From Rhodospirillales bacterium (GTDB lineage Bacteria > Pseudomonadota > Alphaproteobacteria > Rhodospirillales > Defluviicoccaceae): a DNA stretch of 64,000 bases. This document shows positions 8,458-17,452 of the stretch, piece after piece (positions within the stretch are counted from its first letter, which is position 1; each line of letters begins with the position of its first letter). Position numbers and translations under genes: made by a program. The stretch lies in contig JADJXQ010000004.1 of NCBI GenBank assembly GCA_016710335.1, positions 1-64,000 of the forward strand, written 5' to 3'. The notes beneath the pieces are model-generated. The model made no database searches, was not told the origin of the DNA, and saw only the letters and a list, made by a program, of their open reading frames with translations.

Positions 8458-9804
8458 TTACTCTTCCTTGGAGCAGTCGCGGATCTCGATGCTATTTTCC
8501 TTGGCGTAGGCCTCGGCGGCATCTTCGATGGCCGGACGCACGACGTCCGTAATCGGCTCGATCCAGTCGCTCGCCTGCACCCACTTGGCGCCGTCCCACT
8601 GCTGGATGAACACCGGACCGTTGCCCTCGTGGTTTTCGCACGAGAGCTTGATCGGCCGCACCAGACCTTCGGCGCCGAGATCCTTGATGCGATCCTCGTT
8701 GAGGTCGAGGTTCTCCATGCCCCAGCGGACTTGTTCTCCGGAGAGCGAAACGTTGCCGTACTTGCCCATTGCGGTGCGCATCGCTTCCGTGTCGTACAGC
8801 ATGTTGACGATGCCGCGGTTGTAGAGAACCGACCCGAACCCGTTGGCCTCGGCCGCCGCTTTGTCGCCGTTGTAGACGTGCTTCAGGATGTCCTCGTGCA
8901 GCGGGTAGTCGGCGCCGACGCCATGGAAGTTGCCGGCCTTGTAGCCTTTGGCCGCCATGCCGGACGGGATGACATCGGGCTCGGAGCCTGCCCACCACAC
9001 GCCGATGAAGTGGTCCATCGGGAACTTGATGTTTGTGGCTTCCTTGATGGCGACCTGGTTCATCACCCCCCAGCCCCACATGATCAGCCAGTCGAGGCGA
9101 TCGCGGCGAATCTGCAGCCATGAGGCGCCCTGCTCCTGGCCCGGATGGTCGACCGGGTAGGTGGTGAGGGTGTAACCGTGCTCGGCGGCCAGCGTCTCCA
9201 GGGTCGGAATCGGCTCCTTGCCATAGGGACTGTTGTGGTAGAGGAGGCCGATCTTCAGGTCCTTCAGCTTGTCCATCCCGCCCTCGACCTCGGCGATATG
9301 CTTGATGAAGGCCGATGCCTGGCTCCAGTAGGTGGTCGGGAACGTGAACGCCCACTTGAAGACGCGCCCGTCCGAGGCTGCAGTGCGGCCATACCCCATG
9401 GAGTGGATCGGGATCTTGTCGACCTCGGCTTTGGGGATGATCTGATAGGTGATGCCGGTGCTCAACGGGTTGAATACGGCGGCGCCCTTGGGCCCACTGT
9501 TCTTCATTTTCTCGTAGCATTCGACGCCGAGCTTGGTGTCGTACTTGGTCTCGCATTCCTCGAAGGTCAGCTTGACGCCGTTGATGCCGCCGTCGCGGGC
9601 ATTCAACAATTTCAGGTAGTCCGACCAGCCGTTGGCGATGGGGATGCCGTTGGGAGCGTAGGCGCCGGTGCGATAGACGGTCAAAGGCACGTAGATCTCC
9701 TCTTGAGCTACGGCCTCGGGCGCTTGCATTAGGGCTGTCGCACCGATGGCGCCGGCCACGACGGCAGGCAGCCAACGGCTCAACGAACGCTTCGTCGTGT
9801 TCAT
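8458..9804 (-). CDS. periplasmic substrate-binding protein of a Liv-type ABC importer
   Basis: Captures the ligand for the adjacent permease. It has 448 residues with a signal peptide: basic MNTTKRSLSR, hydrophobic core and a cleavage site near AVA-QEE at about 34. The mature part follows the type I periplasmic-binding fold (GIPIANGWSDYLKLLN, GGINGVKLTFEECETKYD, IGLLYHNSPYGKEPIPTLE). Homologues of this longer type accompany transporter clusters with CoA ligases and are often called branched-chain amino acid or urea/amide binding proteins by family. An aromatic or acyl acid ligand is an inference from the flanking ligases. Confidence 0.9.
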   Translation of the reverse strand: MNTTKRSLSRWLPAVVAGAIGATALMQAPEAVAQEEIYVPLTVYRTGAYAPNGIPIANGWSDYLKLLNARDGGINGVKLTFEECETKYDTKLGVECYEKMKNSGPKGAAVFNPLSTGITYQIIPKAEVDKIPIHSMGYGRTAASDGRVFKWAFTFPTTYWSQASAFIKHIAEVEGGMDKLKDLKIGLLYHNSPYGKEPIPTLETLAAEHGYTLTTYPVDHPGQEQGASWLQIRRDRLDWLIMWGWGVMNQVAIKEATNIKFPMDHFIGVWWAGSEPDVIPSGMAAKGYKAGNFHGVGADYPLHEDILKHVYNGDKAAAEANGFGSVLYNRGIVNMLYDTEAMRTAMGKYGNVSLSGEQVRWGMENLDLNEDRIKDLGAEGLVRPIKLSCENHEGNGPVFIQQWDGAKWVQASDWIEPITDVVRPAIEDAAEAYAKENSIEIRDCSKEE

Positions 9805-9891
9805 TCTTGTGTTCCTCCCACGGTTTCGTTTTATGAAACAGCCGTCTCTTTCAATAGTGCATCTTCAATAGTACATCGCTCGCTCGAAGCG

Positions 9892-9968
9892 CTAATAGGG
9901 GAAAGGCCATCGCCGCAGCTTCTCCTTCAAAATCTGCCACAGGCGCGCGAGTCCGTGCGGCTCGACGA
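9892..9968 (-). pseudogene. C-terminal tail of livM in another frame
   Basis: In the shifted frame the sequence reads LIVEPHGLARLWQILKEK and then LRRWPFPY before a TAG at 9892-9894. This is the usual C-terminus of LivM-type permeases in this cluster, in which a hydrophobic helix ends in VEPHGLA. The livM frame instead stops at 9969 after IIFF. One base missing at about 9971 would account for the difference. Confidence 0.75.
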
Positions 9969-10967
9969 TCAGAAGAAAATGATCATCGCGCCGAAGACGA
10001 TGTTCTCCAATTGCTTGGCGATGCCAACGTCAATATGCATGCCGACCGCCTCGGGCACGTTGGTCAGCAGGATCGGCACCACGGTGATGAACAGGGCGCC
10101 GAGAATCGACCCCAGGATACTTCCGAGGCCTCCGACGATGATCATGAAGAGCACCAGGAACGACACGTTGATGTCGAACGCCTGGGTCTCGACGCTGCCG
10201 AGGTAGATCGCGAAGAATAGCGCGCCGGCCACACCGCAGACGTAGGAACTGACCGCGAAGGCGGTGAGCTTGGTGTAAAGCGGTCGGATGCCGATGATCT
10301 CGGCAGCGATATCCATGTCGCGGATCGCCATCCATTCGCGGCCGACGCGACCGCGCACCAGGTTCTTGGCAAGCAACGCGAAGACGGTCACGAAGGCGAG
10401 GGCGACGAGATAGCGGACCTCGGCAGTTGCGGCCGGGCCGGTGACCATGATGTCTCCGATGGTGCGGGGCGGCTGGGTGATGGTCCCGGATGGATTGTGG
10501 TTGTAGAACCACGACACTCGGTTGAACAGCCACACCAGGAAGAACTGGGCCGCGAGCGTCGCCACCGCCAGATAGAAGCCCTTGATCCGGAGGCTCGGGA
10601 TCCCGAACAGGACCCCGACCGCGGCCGCGAACACGCCGGACAACAGAAACACAATGATGATGTTGATGTCGGGAAAGGCGGTCGTCAGCTTGTACGTGGC
10701 GTACGCGCCGACCGCCATGAAACCGCCGGTGCCGAGCGACAACTGCCCCGCGTAGCCGGTGAGGATGTTGAGGCCGAGCGCCGCCAGCGCGAACACCAGC
10801 GCCGGAATCAACACCGCCTGCAACAGGTATTCGCTGGCCAGCAGCGGCACCGCGACGAACGCTACGACCATGAACGCAAGGACGAACCAGCGATCCTGCG
10901 GGATCGGGAAGATCGCCTGATCGTCGGCGTAGGACGTCTTGAACTCGCCGGCCTCGCGATAGAACAT
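9969..10967 (-). CDS. livM: Liv-type ABC transporter permease (LivM family), C-terminus frameshifted
   Basis: Inner-membrane permease of 332 residues as read. It has about nine hydrophobic segments, the LNILTGYAGQLSLGTGGFMAVGAY block of LivM proteins, the cytoplasmic EAA-like loop (GREWMAIRDMDIAAEIIGI) and the VVGGLGSILGSILGA-type segment near the C-terminus. The reading frame stops immediately after IIFF, while the expected family tail continues in the next frame to 9892. The gene lies 15 bases downstream of livH. Confidence 0.9.
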   Translation of the reverse strand: MFYREAGEFKTSYADDQAIFPIPQDRWFVLAFMVVAFVAVPLLASEYLLQAVLIPALVFALAALGLNILTGYAGQLSLGTGGFMAVGAYATYKLTTAFPDINIIIVFLLSGVFAAAVGVLFGIPSLRIKGFYLAVATLAAQFFLVWLFNRVSWFYNHNPSGTITQPPRTIGDIMVTGPAATAEVRYLVALAFVTVFALLAKNLVRGRVGREWMAIRDMDIAAEIIGIRPLYTKLTAFAVSSYVCGVAGALFFAIYLGSVETQAFDINVSFLVLFMIIVGGLGSILGSILGALFITVVPILLTNVPEAVGMHIDVGIAKQLENIVFGAMIIFF

Positions 10968-10982
10968 GGCGCTCCCTGAATC

Positions 10983-11918
10983 CTAAACCCGCTCGATGAT
11001 TTTCTCGCCGAACAGCCCCTGCGGGCGGAACAGCAGCACCACCATGGCAAGGACGTACCCGAACCAGGTCTCGATGGCGCCGCCGATCACCGGCCCCCAG
11101 TAAACCTCCGCGACCTTTTCTCCCACGCCGATGATCAGGCCGCCGATGATGGCTCCGGGGATCGAGTTGAAGCCGCCCAGGATGAGCACTGGTAACGCCT
11201 TGAAGGCGATCAGCGACAACGAGAACTGCACGCCAAGCTGCGTTCCCCACATGATGCCGGCGACCAGAGCGATAAAGCCGGCGACCGACCACACCACCAC
11301 CCACACTGACGTCAGCGGGATGCCGACCGAGAGCGCTGCCTGGTTGTCATCGGCGACTGCGCGCAGCGCCCGCCCGATTGCAGTAGTCTGCAGGAACACC
11401 ACCAGCGCCGCGACCAGGGTGCCGGCCACCACCGTGGCGGCAATTTCGAACTGATTGAGGAGCATGCCGCCGATGAAGAATGGCTGATCCGGAATGCCAA
11501 GATCGACTTTCTTCACGTCGGCGCCCCACAGGATCTCGCCGACCCCTTCCAGCACGAACGCGAGCCCGATCGTGGCCATGAACAGGACGATGTGGGGCTG
11601 GTTGACGAGACGGCGCAGCATCAGCCGTTCAATCCCGAAGGCAAGGGCGATCATCACTCCGATGGTGATGATGATCGCCAGCCATGCCGGCATTCCGAAC
11701 TCGATCACGCCGACCAGGGTCAGCGCGGCGAACAGCACCATTGCCCCCTGCGCGAAGTTGACCACGCCGGAGGCCTTGAAGATCACCGCGAAGCCGAGCG
11801 CCACCAGCGAGTACATGACGCCGGACATCAGCCCGCCCACAACCACCTCGGCAAAGAAGATGGGCGCCGAGACCATGTCGGCGAATGGCGCGATCAAGGC
11901 GGAGTGCAGCCAATCCAT
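10983..11918 (-). CDS. livH: Liv-type ABC transporter permease (LivH family)
   Basis: Inner-membrane permease partner of LivM. The 311 residues are a normal length. Conserved stretches are GGLMSGVMYSLVALGFAVIFKASGVVNFAQGAMVLF near the N-terminus, GRALRAVADDNQAALSVGI in the cytoplasmic coupling loop, and LGGFNSIPGAIIGGLIIG before the last helices. It precedes livM by 15 bases. A gap of 160 bases separates it from the upstream livG-type ATPase. Confidence 0.93.
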   Translation of the reverse strand: MDWLHSALIAPFADMVSAPIFFAEVVVGGLMSGVMYSLVALGFAVIFKASGVVNFAQGAMVLFAALTLVGVIEFGMPAWLAIIITIGVMIALAFGIERLMLRRLVNQPHIVLFMATIGLAFVLEGVGEILWGADVKKVDLGIPDQPFFIGGMLLNQFEIAATVVAGTLVAALVVFLQTTAIGRALRAVADDNQAALSVGIPLTSVWVVVWSVAGFIALVAGIMWGTQLGVQFSLSLIAFKALPVLILGGFNSIPGAIIGGLIIGVGEKVAEVYWGPVIGGAIETWFGYVLAMVVLLFRPQGLFGEKIIERV

Positions 11919-12078
11919 GTCAGCGCCTCATCCTTCGCCGCGGCTCATGCGCTTGCGCTCGTGTCTCGACTACGCGCCCCCTTCGGCACGCTCGGGATGA
12001 GGTGCTGTAGTCGGAAGACGGAGCCTCGACATTGTGCGCCTCCCGCAATGGAGGGCGAGTGCGGAAGGTGCGGCGGCA

Positions 12079-12891
12079 TCAATGGGGAACTCCCAGGTAG
12101 GCGTCGATGACGCTGGCGTTGGCGCGGACCTCGTCAGGGGTGCCGTCGGCGATCTTGCGGCCGTAGTCGAGCACGACCACCGAGTCCGAAATGTCCATGA
12201 CGACGCCCATGTCGTGCTCGATCAGCACGATGGTGGTGCCGAATTCATCGTTAACGTCGAGAATGTAGCGGCACATGTCCTGCTTTTCTTCCAGGTTCAT
12301 CCCCGCCATCGGCTCGTCCAGAAGCAGCAGATCCGGCTCGGCGGCGAGCGCTCGCCCGAGTTCCACCCGCTTCTGAAGTCCGTACGGAAGCCGGCCGACC
12401 GGCGTCTTGCGGATCGCCTCGATCTCGAGGAAATCAATGATCCGCTCCACTTTGGCGCGATTGGCGAGCTCCTCCCGCCTGGCCGCGCCGAAGTACAACG
12501 CCTGCGCAAACAGGTTGACTCTCATCTTCGTGTTGCGCCCGGTCATTATGTTGTCGAGCGCGGTCATGCCTTTGAACAGCGCAATGTTCTGGAAGGTGCG
12601 AGCGATGCCCTGGCGAGCTGCCTCGTAGGGCCGCATCTGCCGGCGCGTCCTGCCCTTGTAGGTGATGGCGCCCTGCTGCGGATGATAGAAGCCGTTGATG
12701 ACGTTGAGCATCGAGCTCTTGCCGGCGCCGTTGGGACCGATGATGGCGCGGATCTCGTGCTCGCGGACCTCGAAACTGACGTCGGACAGGGCGCGCACGC
12801 CTCCGAAGCTGAGCGAGATGTTGTCGACCTTGAGCAGCACGCCGCCAACGGTCTTCCTCGGCGCGACGCCGGCGGCCGGGCTCTCGCTCAT
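12079..12891 (-). CDS. livG: Liv-type ABC transporter ATP-binding protein (LivG family)
   Basis: Second ATPase of the importer. From the ATG at 12891 it has 270 residues; an upstream ATG at 12954 would add 21 residues lying in the end of the acyl-CoA synthetase gene and is less likely. Walker A is GPNGAGKSS (about 51-59), the signature is the LivG variant LPYGLQKRVELGRAL, Walker B is LLLLDEP and the H-loop is IEHDM. The gene overlaps no neighbour with this start and sits 32 bases after the synthetase stop codon. Confidence 0.92.
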   Translation of the reverse strand: MSESPAAGVAPRKTVGGVLLKVDNISLSFGGVRALSDVSFEVREHEIRAIIGPNGAGKSSMLNVINGFYHPQQGAITYKGRTRRQMRPYEAARQGIARTFQNIALFKGMTALDNIMTGRNTKMRVNLFAQALYFGAARREELANRAKVERIIDFLEIEAIRKTPVGRLPYGLQKRVELGRALAAEPDLLLLDEPMAGMNLEEKQDMCRYILDVNDEFGTTIVLIEHDMGVVMDISDSVVVLDYGRKIADGTPDEVRANASVIDAYLGVPH

Positions 12892-12923
12892 CGCTAGATC
12901 GTGCACGTCCGCCACTGCCGGTT

Positions 12924-14909
12924 CTATCCCGCCTTCCGCATCGGCTCGAAGCACTTCACGTTGCGGATCACGAGATCCGCGTCGATCGTTGCCGTGCGGC
13001 CGTCTTCATAGGTGACCTGGGCCTTGACCGGACAGTGGTCGCGGTCGGAGTAGAGCGCGGCGATGAGTTCGCCGTAGCGTTCAGCGATGATGTTGCGCCG
13101 CACCTTGCGGGTGCGCGTCAACTCGCCGTCGTCGGCGTCCAGCTCCTTGTGCAGGATGAGAAAGCGCTTGATCTGGGAGCCGGCAAGATGCTCGTCGGCC
13201 GCGAGGTCCGCATTGACTTTTTCGATGCACCCCTCGATCAAGTCGAGGACCTGGGGCCGGCCCGCCAGGTCGGTGTAGCCTGAGTATGCCAGATGGCGAC
13301 GCTCGGCCCAGTTTCCCACTGCTTCCAAGTCAATGTTGATGAACGCGGCGGCATAGTCGCGCTGATGCCCGAAGGTTACGGCCTCTTTCACGTATGGGAA
13401 GAATTTGAGTTTGTTTTCCAAATACTTGGGTGCGAACATGGAGCCGTCGTTGAGCTTGCCCACATCCTTGGCGCGGTCGATGATTTTGAGTTGTCCGTCT
13501 CCGTCGATGAAGCCGGCATCGCCGGTGTGCACCCACCCGTCCGGGGTCTTGGTCTCCGCGGTCGCGTCGTCGTTCCGGTAGTAGCCTTGAAACACGCCGG
13601 GGCTGCGATAGATGACTTCGCCGTTGTCGGCGATCTTGAGCTCCACGTCGATGGCTGGCACGCCGACGGTGTCGGCCTTGACGCTGCCGTCCGGCTGCAG
13701 GGTGATGAAGACCGACGCTTCCGTCTGACCGTAAAGCTGCTTGAGGTTGATACCGAGCGAGCGGAAGAAGTCGAAGATGTCCGGGCCGATCGCCTCGCCG
13801 GCCGTGTAGGCGACGCGAATGCGCCGAAAACCGAGGGTGTCGACGAGCGGCTTGTAAACCAGCCAGCGGCCGATGGCGTAGAGAATGCGGTCCTTCGTCG
13901 GAACCGGCTTGTTCTCCATGATGCGGATGCCGGATCGGCGGGCAACGTTCATGAAGACGTGAAACATCCGGCGAGTGAACCAGTCGGCGTCCTCCATGCG
14001 AATCATCACCGTCGTCAGGATGTTCTCGAAGATCCGCGGCGGCGAGAAGAAATACGTCGGGCCGATTTCCCGCATGTCGGTCAGCACCGTATCGCTGCTT
14101 TCCGGGCAACTGACGCAGAACCCGGCGACGTACGACTGGCCGAAGGAAAAGATGTTGTCACCCACCCACGCCATCGGCAGGTAGGCCAGAACTTCTTCCT
14201 GGTCGGTCAGGTTGTCGAAGGCGATGGCGTTGCTGGCGGTGCGGATCAGGTTGTCGTAGCTGAGCATCACGCCTTTGGCGCGGCCGGTGGTGCCCGATGT
14301 GTAGAGAAGAATGGCCAGGTCGTCGCCGCGGCCCTTCGCCACCTCCGCGTTGAAGAACTCGGGGCGATCGCGATCGAGCGCCCGTCCCTGCTCCAAAACC
14401 TCGGAATAGGCGTGGAGGAAAGGCCAGTCGTAGTGCCTGAGGCCGCGGGGATCCTTGTAGATGATGGTTTCCAGCGCGGGGCAGCGATCCTTGATCTCGA
14501 GAACCTTGTCGACCTGCTCCTGATTCTCGACGACGGCGAAGCGGGCGCGCGTGTGCTCCAGGATGTACTGCATTTCGTCGGCGACGGCGTCCTGATAAAG
14601 AGGCACCGGCACGCCGCCGATGGCTTGGGTCGCCACGATCGACCAGTAGAGCTGCGGCCGATTGTCGCCGATCACGGCGAGCTTGTCGCCGCGCGTGAAA
14701 CCAAGAGCCGCAAGGCCGCAGGCTAGCGCCCGCGCTTCGTCGGCGACTTCGGCCCACGTCCATGACTGCCAGATGCCGTAGTCCTTTTCGCGGATCGCCT
14801 CGCGCGATCCGCGAACTCGCGCATTTTCCAACAACAGCTTGGGAAACGTGTCGGCAGGCTGAGCGGCTTCGGCACGCTCACGCACAGCACTCGGCGGTTG
14901 CTCCCGCAT
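12924..14909 (-). CDS. long-chain acyl-CoA synthetase family AMP-dependent ligase
   Basis: Activates a carboxylic acid with ATP and CoA. From the ATG at 14909 it has 661 residues, typical of the FACS subfamily; the frame is open to 15176 but the extra 89 residues look non-native. A purine-rich GGGAGG lies about 14 bases upstream of the ATG. The P-loop is YTSGTTGRAKGVM. Other family blocks are YLPMAWVGDNIFS, YGQTEASVFITLQ, DGWVHTGDAGFIDGDGQLKIIDRAKD and a C-terminal KV-R domain (LTRTRKVRRNIIAERYGELI). It is the first gene of the transporter operon, which suggests uptake is tied to CoA activation. Confidence 0.92.
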   Translation of the reverse strand: MREQPPSAVRERAEAAQPADTFPKLLLENARVRGSREAIREKDYGIWQSWTWAEVADEARALACGLAALGFTRGDKLAVIGDNRPQLYWSIVATQAIGGVPVPLYQDAVADEMQYILEHTRARFAVVENQEQVDKVLEIKDRCPALETIIYKDPRGLRHYDWPFLHAYSEVLEQGRALDRDRPEFFNAEVAKGRGDDLAILLYTSGTTGRAKGVMLSYDNLIRTASNAIAFDNLTDQEEVLAYLPMAWVGDNIFSFGQSYVAGFCVSCPESSDTVLTDMREIGPTYFFSPPRIFENILTTVMIRMEDADWFTRRMFHVFMNVARRSGIRIMENKPVPTKDRILYAIGRWLVYKPLVDTLGFRRIRVAYTAGEAIGPDIFDFFRSLGINLKQLYGQTEASVFITLQPDGSVKADTVGVPAIDVELKIADNGEVIYRSPGVFQGYYRNDDATAETKTPDGWVHTGDAGFIDGDGQLKIIDRAKDVGKLNDGSMFAPKYLENKLKFFPYVKEAVTFGHQRDYAAAFINIDLEAVGNWAERRHLAYSGYTDLAGRPQVLDLIEGCIEKVNADLAADEHLAGSQIKRFLILHKELDADDGELTRTRKVRRNIIAERYGELIAALYSDRDHCPVKAQVTYEDGRTATIDADLVIRNVKCFEPMRKAG

Positions 14910-15260
14910 CTTGCTTACGTCTACCTCCCGTTCACATCGGTCGGTGGACGTCGATTGCGTGCTCTTTTCCGACCGTGCGCTGCGGTGCATACCGCGATGG
15001 CCGCCCAAACGCAATGGCTTTGAGAACCTTCTGAACGGCCCTTGCGGGTGCTGAACGTGATGCTGCCCGGTGGCGGGAGGAGAGAAGGCCCTCCCGTGAT
15101 TCCGCCTTGAGGGGAAGTGAGAGGCGGACGGGAGGGCCGAGCAGTGCAGTGGAATGCACCTGGGATGCGAGGCCAAGGATGTGCGTTCGGGGCGGTCTAG
15201 GCAACTACCGGAAATGGTAGGCCGCTGAAGAAGACGGGCAAACCGGGTCTGTGCACGAGG
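14910..15260. other. leader region of the Liv/ligase operon with a long hairpin
   Basis: About 350 bases between the acyl-CoA synthetase start and the end of the histidine kinase gene. It contains a long imperfect hairpin at 15087-15138 and no gene that I can support. Any promoter of the ligase/transporter operon must lie here. Confidence 0.5.
15087..15138. repeat. long GC-rich inverted repeat
   Basis: Outer arms GGCCCTCCCG (15087-15096) and CGGGAGGGCC (15129-15138) pair perfectly, and inner arms TCCGCCT (15101-15107) and AGGCGGA (15122-15128) extend the stem past a four-base bulge. The loop is 14 bases. There is no T-run on either side. It may act as a transcription stop after the kinase gene, as a leader structure for the ligase gene, or be a small mobile repeat. 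Confidence 0.65.
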
Positions 15261-16622
15261 TCAGCAGCGGGCGAACGTCAGGGTGACCCGGAGGCCGGGT
15301 CTGTTATTGGAGAGGTCGATGGTGGCGTCATGCAGGCGCGCGACAGCAGCGACGAGGCTCAAGCCAAGGCCGGCGCCGGGGCCGGTGCGGGACGGCTCGA
15401 GCCGCACAAACCGTTCCAGGGCGCGCTTGCAATCGGCCTCCGGGATGCCCGGCCCGGTGTCGGCAACGATCAGCGCGACCGCACTGCCCTGCTCTTCAAC
15501 ACGAACCTGCACGCGGCCCCCCGCCGGCGTGTGCTTGACGGCGTTGTCGAGGAGGTTGGCGACGGCTTGGGCGAGAAGCTGCCGCTGCCCTCGGACGCAG
15601 GCGGCCGCCGTCCGGACCTCGAGGCGGATACCTGCGTCCTCGGCAAAGGGTTCGTAAAGATCAGTGGTGTCCCGCGCCAGTTCGTCCAGCGCCAGAGTCT
15701 CCATGTCGGCGGGCTCTATGCCGGCTTCGGCAAGCGCGATGTTGAGGAGGCTGTCGAACACCGCCAGCGCCGCATCGGTTTGCGCCAGAACTTCGCCAAG
15801 AGCCTCGCGGTCCTTGGCGGAGTCGGGAGGGCCGCGTAGCGCCAATTCAACCCGGCTTCTGAGGCGTGTGAGGGGGCTGCGCAGGTCATGTGCCATGGAG
15901 TCGCTGGCGAGTCGCATCCCGGTCATCAGCCGCTCGATTCGCGCGAGCATGGTGTTGAGGCTTTCGGCCAGCCGGTCAAATTCGTCGCCGCTCCCGGATT
16001 TCTCGAGCCGCTGCGACAAATCGCCGGCGGCGATCCGCCGGGCGGTGGTGGCGACCCTCTGGACGCGCTGCAGCATCCGGCGGCTGAGCACGACGCCGCC
16101 GAGCAGTCCGAGGGCGATGGTCGCCACAAGGGACCATGCCAGGGCGCGCACCACCATGTCGCGAAAGCGGCTCTTCTCGTAGGTGTCGCGTCCGACCAGC
16201 AACCGGTGTCCGGTCGGCAGGAGAAACGCCCGGGCAGAAACGGCGTACGGGACAAGGTGATCGCCTTCCCGCCGCTCTCGCACCAGGTTGACCCACATGC
16301 TGCCGTTCGTCGACTCCGGCCAGTTCGCTATATTGCCGACGACGGAGCGGCCGAGTGGATCCGTCAGCAGGTAAATGCTTTCGTCGTCAGCGTCGGCGCG
16401 CTCCCGAATTGCAGTGATCAGACGGCCGAGCCCGCGCTCCCGGTACTGCTCCACGAGACCGCGGACCTCGGCCTCGATCGTCTCCGTCGTCTGCCGCTCG
16501 ATGACCGCAACCGTCGAATAGTAGATGAACAAAAGGAGCAAAGTCACCGAGACGGAAAAGAGCCCAGTATAGAGAACCGTCAGTCGAAATGCGGAAATGC
16601 GGACCAGGTTACCGAGGCGCAC
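15261..16622 (-). CDS. two-component sensor histidine kinase
   Basis: Inner-membrane kinase that should phosphorylate the adjacent OmpR-type regulator. With a GTG start at 16622 it has 453 residues and overlaps the regulator stop by 14 bases. TM helix 1 covers about residues 12-40, a periplasmic sensor part with basic and acidic stretches follows, and TM helix 2 lies near 170-190. HAMP follows (RRIAAGDLSQRLEKSGSGDEFD), then the H-box SMAHDLRSPLTRLRS, N-box LLDNAVKHTPAGG, G1 DTGPGIP and G2 GAGLGLSLV. All catalytic blocks are present. The signal is unknown; the protease downstream of the shared promoter side hints at envelope stress. Confidence 0.92.
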   Translation of the reverse strand: MRLGNLVRISAFRLTVLYTGLFSVSVTLLLLFIYYSTVAVIERQTTETIEAEVRGLVEQYRERGLGRLITAIRERADADDESIYLLTDPLGRSVVGNIANWPESTNGSMWVNLVRERREGDHLVPYAVSARAFLLPTGHRLLVGRDTYEKSRFRDMVVRALAWSLVATIALGLLGGVVLSRRMLQRVQRVATTARRIAAGDLSQRLEKSGSGDEFDRLAESLNTMLARIERLMTGMRLASDSMAHDLRSPLTRLRSRVELALRGPPDSAKDREALGEVLAQTDAALAVFDSLLNIALAEAGIEPADMETLALDELARDTTDLYEPFAEDAGIRLEVRTAAACVRGQRQLLAQAVANLLDNAVKHTPAGGRVQVRVEEQGSAVALIVADTGPGIPEADCKRALERFVRLEPSRTGPGAGLGLSLVAAVARLHDATIDLSNNRPGLRVTLTFARC

Positions 16623-17289
16623 GGAGCGAATACCCTGCACCGCGGACGGTGTGCAGCAAAGGCGGGTCGAAATCTTTGTCGATCTTGGCGCGCAGCCGGC
16701 TGATATGGACATCGATCACGTTGGTCTGCGGATCGAAATGGTAGTCCCACACCCCCTCCAGCAGCATCGTCCGGGTCACCACATGTCCGGCATGGCGCAT
16801 GAGGTACTCCAGGAGCTTGAATTCGCGCGGTTGCAGGTCGATGGGCGTGCCGTTGCGGGTGACGGCGCGGGCGAGCAAATCCATCTCCAGATCGGCGACG
16901 CAGAGGCGCGTGGCCACGGCGTCCTCGGCGCCGGAGCGCCGCGTCAACGCTTCGAGGCGCGCCATCAGTTCGGAAAACGCAAACGGTTTGACCAGGTAGT
17001 CATCGCCGCCCGCCTTAAGCCCCAGCACCCGGTCGTCCACCTTGCCGAGCGCGCTCAGAACAAGTATCGGTGTCTTTACGCGCTGCGCGCGCAGCGCCTG
17101 GATGAGGGTGAGTCCGTCCAAACCTGGCAGCATGCGATCGACGACCAAAGCGTCGTGGACGCTCGCCAAGGCCATGCGCAAACCTTCGCGGCCGTCGGCG
17201 GCCAGATCCACGACGTGGCCCATCTCTGCAAGACTCTTGCGCAGATAGTCGGCGACCTGTCGGTCATCCTCGATGATCAGGATTCGCAT
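16609..17289 (-). CDS. OmpR-family response regulator
   Basis: A DNA-binding regulator of 226 residues. The receiver domain has the acidic pair EDD (7-9), the phospho-acceptor Asp51 in VVDRMLPGLDG, a Thr/Ser position in LVLSALGK and the conserved Lys in YLVKPFAFSEL. The C-terminal winged helix (about 128-224) includes LQPREFKLLEYLMRHAGHVVTRTMLLEGVW and ends IDVHISRLRAKID. It is the first gene of the pair with the kinase; the coding ends overlap, so the two are made together. Confidence 0.94.
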   Translation of the reverse strand: MRILIIEDDRQVADYLRKSLAEMGHVVDLAADGREGLRMALASVHDALVVDRMLPGLDGLTLIQALRAQRVKTPILVLSALGKVDDRVLGLKAGGDDYLVKPFAFSELMARLEALTRRSGAEDAVATRLCVADLEMDLLARAVTRNGTPIDLQPREFKLLEYLMRHAGHVVTRTMLLEGVWDYHFDPQTNVIDVHISRLRAKIDKDFDPPLLHTVRGAGYSLRAPR

Positions 17290-17330
17290 GACGCATCAGT
17301 ATAAGGGAAGTTGGCTTCAGCGAGCCGGAA

Positions 17331-17374
17331 GAAAAAGCCCCGTTCCCGCCGCGGGGGGATAGCGGGAACGGGGC
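17331..17374 (-). terminator. rho-independent terminator after the Do-like protease gene
   Basis: Perfect 13-base arms GCCCCGTTCCCGC and GCGGGAACGGGGC enclose a 12-base loop. On the minus strand the stem is followed by TTTTTC. It lies about 80 bases after the protease stop codon and separates that gene from the response regulator transcript. Confidence 0.88.
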
Positions 17375-17452
17375 GAGAGGCACGTCCGGATCTCTATCGA
17401 GCATGTGCACGAGGAGGGGGATGCACACGGTCCCCGACGAACGCGAGGGGCG

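Noticed and set aside
8492..9775. A 427-codon minus-strand frame within the binding-protein gene
   Set aside because: It is a shifted reading of the same strand, with Arg/His-rich nonsense; the correct frame has a signal peptide and type I periplasmic-binding features.
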